Translations under genes and position numbers: made by a program
Part shown: piece by piece, positions 28,776 to 36,997 of the stretch
Layout of the letters: every line of letters starts with the position of its first letter
Position numbering within the stretch: the stretch's first letter is position 1
Notes under the pieces: generated by a model
The model's database searches: none
Seen by the model: only the letters and a program-made list of their open reading frames with translations
What the model was told of the DNA's origin: nothing
Assembly (NCBI RefSeq): GCF_947503045.1
Contig: NZ_CANNCF010000001.1
Location: 558,001 to 622,000, forward strand
Direction of reading: 5' to 3'
Length of the DNA: 64,000 nt
Source of the DNA: an uncultured Tateyamaria sp.
GTDB taxonomy: Bacteria > Pseudomonadota > Alphaproteobacteria > Rhodobacterales > Rhodobacteraceae

Positions 28776-28822
28776 TACGCTGCGACGCAGCGTAGTCCGG
28801 TAGGGTGGGCATTCTGCCCACC
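28776..28822. repeat. REP-like element: two palindromes in the nrtA-nrtB gap
   Basis: A perfect palindrome TACGCTGCG-A-CGCAGCGTA (28776-28794) is followed by GGTGGGC-ATTCT-GCCCACC (28804-28822). Paired GC-rich hairpins with a GTAGGGTGGGC-like word resemble REP/intergenic repeat families of many proteobacteria. It lies just downstream of the nrtA stop (28839), where it could stabilise the nrtA transcript over downstream mRNA. Confidence 0.55.
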
Positions 28823-28838
28823 GCATCCCGGCTCAAAC

Positions 28839-30209
28839 TCAGCCCTCGACCTTGTTGCCGATGACCTTCTGATCGCCCTTCAGCCCGATGGGCAGGCTTT
28901 CGAGATAGGCGTTGGGCGCTTTGCCGTCATACGCAATGCCGTCAATGATATCCGCGGCAGGGGTCGCAGGTTTGAACCCGTCACTGTCCCAGGGAAAATC
29001 GGCCTCATCCGCCAGCCCCTCATCGACCAGCATGCGGGCGGCCTCAAGATAGATGGCCGGTTTGTAGACTTCGGCGGCCATGTCGAAATACCACTGGTCC
29101 GGCTTGGCCTCGGCGATCTGACCCCAGCGGCGCATTTGCGTCAGGTACCAGATGGCGTCCGAATAGAACGGGTAGGTCGCGTTGTAGCGGAAGAAGACAT
29201 TGAAATCCGGCGCCGGGCGACGGTCACCCTTTTCGAATTCAAAGAACCCCGTCATCGAGTTGGCAATGACTTCGTAATCCGCGCCCACATATTCCGAGCG
29301 GCTCAGGATCTCGACCGCTTCCTCGCGGTTGGCGTTGTCATTCTCATCCAGCCAGATCGCCGCGCGGATCAGCGCCTTGGTGATGGCGATGGTGGTGTTG
29401 GGGTTTTCGGCGGCAAACTCGGCGTTGATGCCAAAGACCTTCTCGGGGTTGTTCTTCCACATGTCGTAATCGGTGATGACCGGCACGCCGATGCCCTTGA
29501 ACACAGCCTGCTGGTTCCACGGCTCTCCCACGGCATATCCATATATGGTGCCTGCCTCCATCGTGGCCGGCATCTGTGGGGGTGGAGTGACGCTCAGCAG
29601 CACATCGGCCCCGATCTGGCCCGAAACGTCCTCGGGGGAATAGAACCCCGGCTCAAGGCCGCCAGCGGCCAGCCAGTAGCGGATTTCGTAGTTGTGAGTG
29701 GAGACCGGAAACACCATGCCCATGTTGAAGGGCAAGCCCTGATCCTTGTAATCCTCGACCACCGGCGCAAGGGCCTCGGCGCTGATCGGGTGCTGCGGGC
29801 GACCATCATCCATCAGCGGCACATGGGGCTTCATCGCCTCCCAAATCTCGTTGGAAACGGTGATGCCATTGCCGTTCAGGTCCATGGAAAAGGGCGTGAT
29901 GATATGCGCCTCGGTGCCGTATCCGATGGTCGCAGCCAACGGTTGGCCCGCCAGCATATGCGCCCCATCAAGCTGTCCGTCGATCACGCCGTCCAGCAAA
30001 ACCTTCCAGTTGGCCTGCGCCTCAAGGGTCACAAACAGGCCCTCATCCTCGAAATATCCCAGCTCATAGGCGATGGCGAGCGGGGCCATATCCGTCAGCT
30101 TGATAAAGCCAAAGGTCAGCTCGTCCTTTTCCAGATCCAGCAATTCGGCATGCGCCACCGACCCCATCAGGGCGGCAACGGTGCTGGCGGCAGCAAACAG
30201 TCGTATCAT
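28839..30209 (-). CDS. nrtA: Nitrate ABC transporter substrate-binding protein
   Basis: Protein of 456 aa with a Sec signal peptide cleaved after AHA at residue 21, so periplasmic and not a lipoprotein here. The mature part belongs to the NrtA/CmpA periplasmic family: [32 protein letters not shown], a [14 protein letters not shown] stretch and [12 protein letters not shown] match the nitrate-binding fold. The ATG at 30209 follows AAAGGACC. It is the first gene of the operon behind an ANTAR-type leader with a terminator, so its expression is probably set by antitermination. Confidence 0.92.
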   Translation of the reverse strand: MIRLFAAASTVAALMGSVAHAELLDLEKDELTFGFIKLTDMAPLAIAYELGYFEDEGLFVTLEAQANWKVLLDGVIDGQLDGAHMLAGQPLAATIGYGTEAHIITPFSMDLNGNGITVSNEIWEAMKPHVPLMDDGRPQHPISAEALAPVVEDYKDQGLPFNMGMVFPVSTHNYEIRYWLAAGGLEPGFYSPEDVSGQIGADVLLSVTPPPQMPATMEAGTIYGYAVGEPWNQQAVFKGIGVPVITDYDMWKNNPEKVFGINAEFAAENPNTTIAITKALIRAAIWLDENDNANREEAVEILSRSEYVGADYEVIANSMTGFFEFEKGDRRPAPDFNVFFRYNATYPFYSDAIWYLTQMRRWGQIAEAKPDQWYFDMAAEVYKPAIYLEAARMLVDEGLADEADFPWDSDGFKPATPAADIIDGIAYDGKAPNAYLESLPIGLKGDQKVIGNKVEG

Positions 30210-30231
30210 CAGAATTGGTCCTTTCCGAAAC

Positions 30232-30293
30232 AAAAAAGCCGCCCACACCGGACGCGAGGGAGGAGAAACGCGTGACCCGGGGTGAGCGGCTTT
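30232..30293 (-). terminator. Intrinsic terminator (attenuator) in the nrtA leader
   Basis: On the minus strand the leader forms a long stem, GCCGC-CAC-CCGG pairing with CCGG-GTG-GCGGC (arms 30277-30290 and 30238-30251), closed by AAA/TTT and followed by a run of six T (30237 down to 30232). It ends about 22 bases before the nrtA ATG. This is a textbook intrinsic terminator placed inside the operon leader, so it must be bypassed for nitrate genes to be expressed. Confidence 0.85.
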
Positions 30294-30308
30294 GCTCTTG
30301 TGTAAAGA

Positions 30309-30347
30309 GCCTCCGTCCATGGAGGCGGTGGGAAGCAGCATTGCTTC
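30309..30347 (-). promoter_or_regulatory. ANTAR-type two-hairpin RNA leader, probable NasT target
   Basis: Reading the minus-strand transcript, hairpin 1 (30347-30332) is a GAAGC stem with hexaloop AATGCT, and hairpin 2 (30326-30309) is GCCTCC/GGAGGC with hexaloop ATGGAC. Both loops have A at position 1 and G at position 4, the known consensus for RNAs bound by ANTAR-domain antiterminators. The linker is short (CCCACC). It precedes the attenuator by about 15 bases, and the ANTAR protein NasT is encoded just upstream. Known NasT systems work this way, so the assignment is strong. Confidence 0.85.
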
Positions 30348-30446
30348 GTTAAGATGACGCTAGCGTGCGCTGCCTTGACCGATCAACAAGGTTTTGATGA
30401 TTTAATGCGGATTCTTGCTGCAATGCAGCGTCTGCCCATTATTTGG

Positions 30447-31619
30447 TCAATCCGGGGCGGCAAAATCATAGGTTCTGCCGTCAAAGAAAGCATCCGGCCC
30501 AAGAATCATCTCGCCCTTTGTCGAGGCAACGGGCGTTGCATGGGCCAGCGCGCCTTCGACCTTGGCCGAGGCGCCCGGCATATCGACGCCGACCGGGCCC
30601 AAATGCATGCGATAGGAATCAGGGCGCATCGTGCCCTGGGCCACTGTGATGGCATGGGCGCGCTCGATCCCCGTGATCAGCGCAATCTGGGCCCCGATCC
30701 ACGCGGCCTGACTGCGCCATGGGAAATTTGTGGCCCCCTCGAAAAAGCGGACAAAGTCCGGCACATGCACCGGCGGCCCGTCCGTCCGGGTGGCAAAGCG
30801 GCCAGTCAACGCATGCTCCACCGCTGAAAGTGGCAGGTTCAGATGGGCGCTGCGCGCAAGGATCTCGATGGCCAGAACGCGGTTGTCCGGCTGGTCGAGC
30901 CACCGCGCCGCGCGCGACACCGCCCGCATCAGCCCGGCCACGGCCACCGTATTGTCGTCAATCCACACACGCCGCGCGGCCAGCACCTTTTCCGGGGCCT
31001 GCGCCCAGATCGACACGCCGGGCAGGATCAATTCGCCAACCCCGGCGCTCACCGCGACCGACCCCCAGGGCTCGCCCACGCAGAACACGTCCAACTCGCC
31101 CGCGCGCACCGCGTCGGCCATCAGGGGCGGCGGCGTCGTGATGACCTGGATATCGGCAGCCGCGCCCGCTTCCCTGATCCAGTATTCAAACAGCAAGCGG
31201 TGCATCGAATAGGGAAAGGGCACGCCGACCCGCAAGGGCCGGTTGAGGGCGGCCAGCATGGGCCCGACGGTTCCGGCAGGGTCATCAAACCCGCTTTGCC
31301 AGCCCTTGGCCCGCATTGCATCCGCCATCATCGATGACACGCCGATCACCGTTCCGTTGGCCGACAGCACCATCAGCGCGTCGATCTGCGCAGGCGGCCC
31401 GCTCAGCCCCAGCGACATGGCCGTCGGCATGGGCGAGAGCATATGGGCCACATCGAGATGCCCCAGCGCCAGCAGATCACGCAGCGCCGCCCACGAGGGT
31501 TGTGGCAACAGGTTCAGCTCGATCCCCTCGTCTGCGGCAAAGCGCAATTCCTGCGCCACGATCAGCGGTGCACTGTCCACCAGCGGAACATATCCGCAGG
31601 TCAGTCGCTGTGTGCTCAT
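30447..31619 (-). CDS. nasS: NasS, cytoplasmic nitrate/nitrite sensor
   Basis: Protein of 390 aa homologous to NrtA (GYVPLVDSAPLIVAQEL, ITTPPPLMADAVRAGEL, FCVGEPWGSVAV) but with no signal peptide, as expected for the cytoplasmic sensor. In characterised systems NasS holds NasT inactive until nitrate or nitrite binds. The ATG at 31619 overlaps the nasT stop by four bases. It is followed by the 237-base leader of the structural operon. Confidence 0.9.
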   Translation of the reverse strand: MSTQRLTCGYVPLVDSAPLIVAQELRFAADEGIELNLLPQPSWAALRDLLALGHLDVAHMLSPMPTAMSLGLSGPPAQIDALMVLSANGTVIGVSSMMADAMRAKGWQSGFDDPAGTVGPMLAALNRPLRVGVPFPYSMHRLLFEYWIREAGAAADIQVITTPPPLMADAVRAGELDVFCVGEPWGSVAVSAGVGELILPGVSIWAQAPEKVLAARRVWIDDNTVAVAGLMRAVSRAARWLDQPDNRVLAIEILARSAHLNLPLSAVEHALTGRFATRTDGPPVHVPDFVRFFEGATNFPWRSQAAWIGAQIALITGIERAHAITVAQGTMRPDSYRMHLGPVGVDMPGASAKVEGALAHATPVASTKGEMILGPDAFFDGRTYDFAAPD

Positions 31620-32188
31620 GACAGCAAGTCCGCTGCCGTCAGCAGGGCTTGGGCCACGTCGATGACCTTGCGGTTTTGCGACATGGCCGTCTTGCGCAAC
31701 AGGGCATAGGCCTCTTCCTCACTGATGCCACGCGCCCGCATCAGCATACCCTTGGCGCGGTCCACGGTCTTGCGATCGACCAGCGCCTGCTTGGCGGCTT
31801 GCAGTTCCAGACGCATCTGGCTCATCATCTGAAAGCGGGCGATTGCGGTCTTGAGAACGGGGCGGATGCGCTCCGTCTGCAGCTCGCCCACCACGTAGGC
31901 CGACAGGCCCGCAGCCACTGCGGCTTGGGTCATTTCATCGTCCGAGCGGTCGACAAACATCGCCACCGGTCGGCTTTGGGCATCCGAAGCAGCGCTGATC
32001 TGTTCCAGTGCGTCGCGGCTGGGATTGGCCAGATCAATCAGCACCAGATCGGGGTTCAGTGCTGCCAGCTTGCGTGCAAGGCCAATCACGTCGCCCAGCA
32101 CGACGACGTCTTGCCAGCCGTCTTCTTTCAGCGCGTCGATAATCTCGCGCGCGCGGTCGGGGTCGGGTTCGACGACCGCTATTTTCAT
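31616..32188 (-). CDS. nasT: NasT, ANTAR-domain antiterminator
   Basis: Protein of 190 aa. The N-terminal half is a response-regulator-like receiver (MKIAVVEPDPDRAREII, DLVLIDLANPS) that is probably not phosphorylated in the usual way. The C-terminal 60 or so residues are an ANTAR domain: LQAAKQALVDRKTVDRAKG then MRARGISEEEAYALLRKTAM. ANTAR proteins bind paired hexaloop hairpins and block terminators. ATG 32188 is used; GTG at 32200 is an alternative start. It is translationally coupled to nasS. Confidence 0.92.
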   Translation of the reverse strand: MKIAVVEPDPDRAREIIDALKEDGWQDVVVLGDVIGLARKLAALNPDLVLIDLANPSRDALEQISAASDAQSRPVAMFVDRSDDEMTQAAVAAGLSAYVVGELQTERIRPVLKTAIARFQMMSQMRLELQAAKQALVDRKTVDRAKGMLMRARGISEEEAYALLRKTAMSQNRKVIDVAQALLTAADLLS

Positions 32189-32303
32189 CTCATTCGCCAC
32201 GCCTATGCCTCGGCCAGCGCAGCAGGGATGCCAACGCGACGTGACCCGAGGGCGCACGATTGCAAAGCCCGACCAACCCGCCACGCTGCATGCGCAGGCG
32301 CGA

Positions 32304-32320
32304 TGCCCGTTTGTTGGGCA
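32304..32320. promoter_or_regulatory. TGCCC-N7-GGGCA inverted repeat between nasT and the FAD oxidoreductase gene
   Basis: A 5-7-5 inverted repeat lies in the 215-base gap between the divergent nasT and oxidoreductase genes. It has the geometry of NtrC sites (TGCAC-N7-GTGCA) but differs at the central bases of each arm, so NtrC binding is doubtful. It is the only clear symmetric site I see in this gap. Confidence 0.25.
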
Positions 32321-32403
32321 CGCGAGAAAATCCCATCTGGCGCAAGGCGCAATTTGCCCCCAAGGTGCCCGCCAAAGAGTCGATGTATCGCGAAAGGAAG
32401 ATC

Positions 32404-33621
32404 ATGAGTGCTCAAGCCACAACGCCGATACGGCAAACCTACGATGTCGTCATTGTCGGCGGCGCGATCATGGGCGCCTCGACGGCGTGGTTCCTGTCGG
32501 ACAATCCCGACTTTGACGGCTCTGTCCTAGTGATCGAGCGGGACATGACTTACGAGAATTGCTCGACCGCGCACACCAACAGCTGCATGCGCCAGCAGTT
32601 TTCGACCGATCTGAATGTGCGCATCAGCCAGTTTGCCGCCGATTTCGTCAAGAATATCAGGCAGTACATGGGCAATGACGACCGCGTGCCGGAACTGTCG
32701 ATCCGCAATTTTGGCTATATGTATCTGGCCGACACCGAGGATTTCGCCAACGTCCTGCGCGACAATATCGCCGTGCAACATGCCGCCGGGGCGGGCACGC
32801 AACTGATGACTCCCGAGCAGATCAAGGCGACCTATCCGTTCTACAATGTCGATGACATCGTGCTGGGCTCCATCAACACGGTGGACGAAGGGTACTGGGA
32901 CGGCGCCGCGGTGTTTGACTGGTGGCGGCGGCAATCGCGCGAACACGGTGTGGAATATGTGCAGAACGAAGTTGTGGCCATGACCCGCAGCGCGAATGGG
33001 CAGCGCGTTGAGAGCGTCACGCTGGCCAGTGGCGAGGTGATTGGCTGTGGACAGGTTGTGAACGCTTCGGGTCCGCGCGCGTCGCGCACTGCGCAGATGG
33101 CGGGCATCGACGTGCCGGTCGAGCCGCGCAAACGCTTTTCCTGGATATTCTCGGCCGAAAAACCGCTGGAGGTCGATCTGCCACTGACCATCGATCCATC
33201 AGGCGTGCACGTACGCGAAAACGGCGGCGGGACCTACCAGTGCGGTGGCCATTCCGACATTGATCCGGCGGTGGACTATGACGATTTCCACATGGATCAC
33301 GCAATGTGGGAAAACCATGTCTGGCCGATCCTCGCCACCCGCATTCCGCAATTCGAGGCGATCAAGGTGACCCATGAATGGGGTGGGCATTATGCGATGA
33401 ACACGTTTGATCACAACGCAATCATGGGCCCGCACAACGAGGTCGAGAACTTTGTCTTTCTCAACGGCTTTTCCGGCCACGGGCTGCAGCAATCCCCCGC
33501 CATGGGCCGGGGCACCGCGGAATGGCTGACTTACGGCACATACCGTGCCCTTGACCTGTCCCCCTTCAACTATGCGCGGATCGTCCAAGACCGCCCGATC
33601 ATCGAAAAAGCCGTCATCTGA
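32404..33621 (+). CDS. FAD-dependent oxidoreductase, DAO/FOXRED1-like
   Basis: Protein of 405 aa with dinucleotide-binding motif VIVGGAIMGAS at residues 17-26 and a C-terminal HEWGGHYAMNTFDHNAIMGP plus FLNGFSGHGLQQSP, the DAO-family flavin signature. The family oxidises C-N bonds of amino acids and N-methyl compounds. The ATG at 32404 follows AAAGGA; longer in-frame starts are not conserved. It is first of four co-directional genes. No covalent-flavin motif or partner subunit is seen. The substrate cannot be named, though an N-alkyl amino acid is plausible. Confidence 0.82.
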   Translation: MSAQATTPIRQTYDVVIVGGAIMGASTAWFLSDNPDFDGSVLVIERDMTYENCSTAHTNSCMRQQFSTDLNVRISQFAADFVKNIRQYMGNDDRVPELSIRNFGYMYLADTEDFANVLRDNIAVQHAAGAGTQLMTPEQIKATYPFYNVDDIVLGSINTVDEGYWDGAAVFDWWRRQSREHGVEYVQNEVVAMTRSANGQRVESVTLASGEVIGCGQVVNASGPRASRTAQMAGIDVPVEPRKRFSWIFSAEKPLEVDLPLTIDPSGVHVRENGGGTYQCGGHSDIDPAVDYDDFHMDHAMWENHVWPILATRIPQFEAIKVTHEWGGHYAMNTFDHNAIMGPHNEVENFVFLNGFSGHGLQQSPAMGRGTAEWLTYGTYRALDLSPFNYARIVQDRPIIEKAVI

Positions 33622-33638
33622 TACGCAGGAGCAACAAC

Positions 33639-34472
33639 ATGAAAAAACTGGTTTTGACAGGTGCCGCTGGCAGCCTCGGGTCCCGCCTGCGCGCGCCTTT
33701 GGAGGCGATGTGTGAGACACTTGTGTCCACGGATATCGTGGATGACATCGGCGATCTGGCCGCAAACGAGACCTATGTGAAGGCGGACATTGCCGACATG
33801 GCGGCGGTTGATCCGTTGCTCGAAGGGGCTGACATGGTCATCCATTTCGGCGCGGTTGTGGATGAGGCCCCGTTCGAGGAACTGCTGGGCCCGAACTTCG
33901 TCGGTGCCTACAACGTGTGGGAGGCCGCCTACCGCCACGGGGTGCGCCGCGTTGTCTATGCCTCATCGATCCACGCGGTCGGGATGTATCCCAAAACGCA
34001 AGCCATCGGCGTCGATGTCCCCCACCGCCCCGATACGTTCTACGGGCTGGCCAAGTGCTTTGCCGAGGATCTGGGCCGCATGTACTGGGAGAAACGGGGC
34101 CTCGAATCCGTCTGCCTGCGCATCTATTCCTGCGCGCCCGTCAGCAATCCGCGCGCAGTGGGCAGTTGGCTCAGCTATGACGACATGATCCAGCTGGTGG
34201 AAAAGTCGATCACCACGCCGGTCACCGGCTTCTCCATCGTCTACGGCATTTCCGACAACGATCGCGCGCCCGTGGACAATTCCGCAGCCCGCCATCTGGG
34301 ATACCGCCCCAAGGACAACGCCGAACAGTTTGCCGCCGATATCTATGCCAAGTTCGGCCCCCTCGATCCGCATGAGGCGTCCAATTTCCGCCACGGCGGG
34401 CCTTTTGCCGGGATCGAGCTGGGCAAGGGCGCCATGGGCCTGTTCAATTTCGAGGACAAGGATGATGGCTAG
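33639..34472 (+). CDS. NAD-dependent epimerase/dehydratase, uronate dehydrogenase-like
   Basis: Protein of 277 aa of the extended short-chain dehydrogenase family: TGAAGSLG at 7-14, catalytic Ser 110, and Tyr/Lys in YGLAK (135-139). Its alignment pattern, including VVYASSIHAVGMYP and RPDTFYGLAKCFAEDLGRMY, is closest to uronate dehydrogenase, which oxidises uronic acids to aldarolactones. The genes around it are not a typical uronate pathway, so the real substrate may differ. It starts 17 bases after the FAD oxidoreductase and ends three bases before the next gene. Confidence 0.78.
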   Translation: MKKLVLTGAAGSLGSRLRAPLEAMCETLVSTDIVDDIGDLAANETYVKADIADMAAVDPLLEGADMVIHFGAVVDEAPFEELLGPNFVGAYNVWEAAYRHGVRRVVYASSIHAVGMYPKTQAIGVDVPHRPDTFYGLAKCFAEDLGRMYWEKRGLESVCLRIYSCAPVSNPRAVGSWLSYDDMIQLVEKSITTPVTGFSIVYGISDNDRAPVDNSAARHLGYRPKDNAEQFAADIYAKFGPLDPHEASNFRHGGPFAGIELGKGAMGLFNFEDKDDG

Positions 34473-34475
34473 CTC

Positions 34476-35450
34476 ATGCGCATAGACAACCTGCAATACT
34501 GCGCCTGGTCGGAAAAGATTTTCCGCCAGTTGCGCGAAGGGCAGGTGGATGCCATCCACGTCACCATCGCCTATCACGAGAATTTCCGTGAGACGGTACT
34601 GAACTTCGAAAAGTGGAACCGCTGGTTCGAACAGTACCCCGACCTGATTATCAGAGGGCTCTGGGCGTCCGACATCGACCGCGCCCGCGCCGCCGGGCAG
34701 ACGGCGGTGTTCTTTGGCTTTCAAAACCCGAGCCCCATCGAGGACGACATCGGTCTGGTCGAGATCGTCCACACCCTCGGGGCGCGGTTCATGCAGCTGA
34801 CCTATAACAACCAGTCCCTGCTGGCGACGGGCTGTTACGAGGCTGAAGACACCGGGATCACCCGGATGGGCAAACAGGTGATCAAGGAAATGAACCGCGT
34901 CGGGCTTGTGGTGGACATGAGCCATTCGGCTGATCGCTCCACCATTCAAGCGGCCGAGATTTCGGAACGCCCCATCGCCATCACGCACGCGAACCCGCAT
35001 GACTGGCACCCGGCCTTGCGCAACAAGCGCGACGATGTGATCCGTGCGGTGACCGAAAGGGGCGGGATGCTCGGCTTTTCGCTTTATCCGCATCACCTCA
35101 AGGATGGTTCTGCCTGCACGCTGCAGTCTTTCTGCGAGGCGATTGCGCGGACAGCCGAACGCTATGGCGCCCACACCATCGGTATTGGCTCCGATCTGTG
35201 TCAGGACCAGCCGGACAGCATTGTCGAATGGATGCGCGTGGGCCGCTGGAGCAAGGAGATCGACTATGGCGAGGGCTCGGCCTCTGCCCCCGGTTTTCCG
35301 CCCCAGCCCGACTGGTTCCGCGACAACCGCGACTTTGGCAATATCGAGGACGGGTTGCGGGCCACCGGCATGGACGCTGGCGAAGTGGCGGGCATCATGG
35401 GCGGCAATTGGTACCGCTTTTATCAGCAGAATTTCACACCCCGCCCCTGA
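34476..35450 (+). CDS. Peptidase M19 (membrane dipeptidase) family protein, variant without canonical metal ligands
   Basis: Protein of 324 aa, TIM-barrel amidohydrolase of the renal dipeptidase family. The DMSH (147-150) and THANPHD (170-176) histidines and the GIGSD aspartate (240) are kept. The N-terminal His-x-Asp is missing: the chain starts MRIDNLQYCAWSEK. The bridging Glu is also missing, replaced by QNPSP at 83-87. From memory, relatives with the same GFQN and YNNQ pattern occur beside dimethylglycine/glycine-betaine genes in Pseudomonas, suggesting a function other than dipeptide cleavage. It starts three bases after the previous stop. Confidence 0.75.
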   Translation: MRIDNLQYCAWSEKIFRQLREGQVDAIHVTIAYHENFRETVLNFEKWNRWFEQYPDLIIRGLWASDIDRARAAGQTAVFFGFQNPSPIEDDIGLVEIVHTLGARFMQLTYNNQSLLATGCYEAEDTGITRMGKQVIKEMNRVGLVVDMSHSADRSTIQAAEISERPIAITHANPHDWHPALRNKRDDVIRAVTERGGMLGFSLYPHHLKDGSACTLQSFCEAIARTAERYGAHTIGIGSDLCQDQPDSIVEWMRVGRWSKEIDYGEGSASAPGFPPQPDWFRDNRDFGNIEDGLRATGMDAGEVAGIMGGNWYRFYQQNFTPRP

Positions 35451-35519
35451 CGTGTCGCAAACAGGACGGACAGCACTCTGCCCCCGGTTTTCCTTGACCT
35501 GAAACACGGGGAGACACGC

Positions 35520-36464
35520 ATGAAAATCGGATTTATCGGGCTGGGGAATGTGGGCGGCAAATTGTCGGGCAGCCTGCTGCGCAATGGGCATGACGTGGCC
35601 GTGCATGACCTAAACGCAGACTTTGTGGCCGCCAAGGTGGCCGCCGGTGCCACAGATGGCCAAAGCCCGGCCAACCTGATGCAGACCTGCGATGCGGTGA
35701 TCACCTGCCTGCCCAGCCCCGTCGCCTCGGCCGCTGTCATGGACGAAATGCTGCCCCATATCGGCCCCGGTAAGATCTGGATGGAGATGTCGACGACGGA
35801 TGAAGCCGAAGTCAAACGCATCGGCGCGCAGGTCATCGCGGCGGGCGGTGCGGCGGTGGACTGCCCGGTCTCGGGCGGGTGCCACCGGGCGGATACGGGC
35901 AATATCGCGATCTTTGCAGGCGGTGATCGGCCCACATTCGAACGCATCCTACCTCTGCTGACCACCATGGGGCGGCGGGTGTTGCACACGGGCGATCTGG
36001 GCTCTGCCTCGGTGCTCAAGGTGCTGACCAATTTCCTCGCCACTGCCAATCTGGTCAGCGTCGCCGAGGCGCTGACCGTGGCCAAGGGCGCGGGCATGGA
36101 TCTGGGTGTGGCCTACGAGGCGATGGCGATCAGTTCGGGGACGTCCTTTGTGCATGAAACCGAAGGGCAGGTGATCTTGAACGGGAGCCGCGATATCTCG
36201 TTCACCATGGACCTTGTGGCCAAGGATATCGGCCTGTTTCAGGACGTGGCAGACCGCGCAGGCGTGCCGCTGGAACTCAATCCTTTGCTGATCGACATCT
36301 TTCAGGACGGGATCAAACGCTTTGGCCCGCGCGAGTTGTCGCCCAACATCATCAAACGGCTGGAAGAAGCGACAGGGTTGGACGTCACCGCCCCCGGTTT
36401 CCCCCCCGAAATGGTCGATGACGAACCCGAGGAACCGGGGGCAGAAGTCATCGTGCGGCGCTGA
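35520..36464 (+). CDS. NAD(P)-dependent oxidoreductase, 3-hydroxyisobutyrate dehydrogenase family
   Basis: Protein of 314 aa. The Rossmann motif GFIGLGNVGG opens the chain, the substrate loop DCPVSGGC is at 114-121, and the catalytic lysine is K167 in KVLTNF. The family oxidises beta-hydroxyacids such as 3-hydroxyisobutyrate, tartronate semialdehyde or 2-hydroxy-3-oxopropionate. The C-terminus has an unusual acidic tail (DDEPEEPGAE). It follows the M19 protein by 69 bases and closes the cluster. The exact substrate is not determined. Confidence 0.8.
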   Translation: MKIGFIGLGNVGGKLSGSLLRNGHDVAVHDLNADFVAAKVAAGATDGQSPANLMQTCDAVITCLPSPVASAAVMDEMLPHIGPGKIWMEMSTTDEAEVKRIGAQVIAAGGAAVDCPVSGGCHRADTGNIAIFAGGDRPTFERILPLLTTMGRRVLHTGDLGSASVLKVLTNFLATANLVSVAEALTVAKGAGMDLGVAYEAMAISSGTSFVHETEGQVILNGSRDISFTMDLVAKDIGLFQDVADRAGVPLELNPLLIDIFQDGIKRFGPRELSPNIIKRLEEATGLDVTAPGFPPEMVDDEPEEPGAEVIVRR

Positions 36465-36505
36465 GAGGGCTTGTGAGCCGTCCCGTGCCGGGCTAGGTCC
36501 GGCGC

Positions 36506-36997
36506 ATGTTCACTGACAAAGCCCCTGACGCCGTTCTTGCCACCATCACCGCCTCACCGGGGCGGCGGATTCTGGGCATCGGCTCGCTTTGGATCCTGTC
36601 GCTGATGGTGATCTATGTGGGCATCGTGCAGCCGCCGGAACTCGGCTGGCAGTTGTTCCTCTTTGCGCTTGGGGGCGGGTCGATCTGGATCGCCGAGCAG
36701 ATGCGGCGCGCCACTGCCGTGACGCTCGAACTGACGCGCGAGGAACTGCGCGACACGGCGGGCGTGGTGCTGGCGCGGATGGACGAGGTCACAGGCCTTG
36801 ATCGGGGCATGTTCGCCTTCAAACCCTCGAACGGGTTTCTGCTGCGGCTCAACAGCAAAAAGCCCAGGGCGTGGCGCCCCGGGCTTTGGTGGTCTTTGGG
36901 TTCGCGCGTCGGTGTCGGGGGGATGACCCCGGCCCATCAGGCGAAGTTCATGGCCGAGATCATTGCCGCCATCCTCGCCGAGCGGGACGGCGAATGA
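36506..36997 (+). CDS. Hypothetical membrane protein
   Basis: Protein of 163 aa that I do not recognise. Two hydrophobic segments are near residues 23-42 (ILGIGSLWILSLMVIYVGIV) and 48-63, followed by a cytoplasmic-looking domain with ELTREELRDTAG. The layout resembles small membrane proteins with a PH-like domain, but this is a guess. It starts with ATG 36506 after AGG and converges with the Tad gene at 36998 with no gap. An intragenic hairpin (36862-36893) spans its KPRAWRPGLW coding stretch. Confidence 0.6.
   Translation: MFTDKAPDAVLATITASPGRRILGIGSLWILSLMVIYVGIVQPPELGWQLFLFALGGGSIWIAEQMRRATAVTLELTREELRDTAGVVLARMDEVTGLDRGMFAFKPSNGFLLRLNSKKPRAWRPGLWWSLGSRVGVGGMTPAHQAKFMAEIIAAILAERDGE
36862..36893. 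terminator. Terminator-like hairpin inside the membrane protein gene
   Basis: AAAGCCC-a-GGGCG, three-base loop, CGCCC-c-GGGCTTT: a 7+5 bp stem with one mismatch, preceded by AAAA on the plus strand and ending in TTTGG. It looks like an intrinsic terminator but lies inside a coding sequence about 110 bases before the stop. It could end the convergent minus-strand Tad transcript, or be incidental. Confidence 0.35.

Noticed and set aside
30361-30446. Sigma-54 promoter upstream of nrtA (TGGGCAGACGCTGCA)
   Set aside because: The GG to GC spacing is nine bases, not the required ten, so it does not fit the -24/-12 rule.
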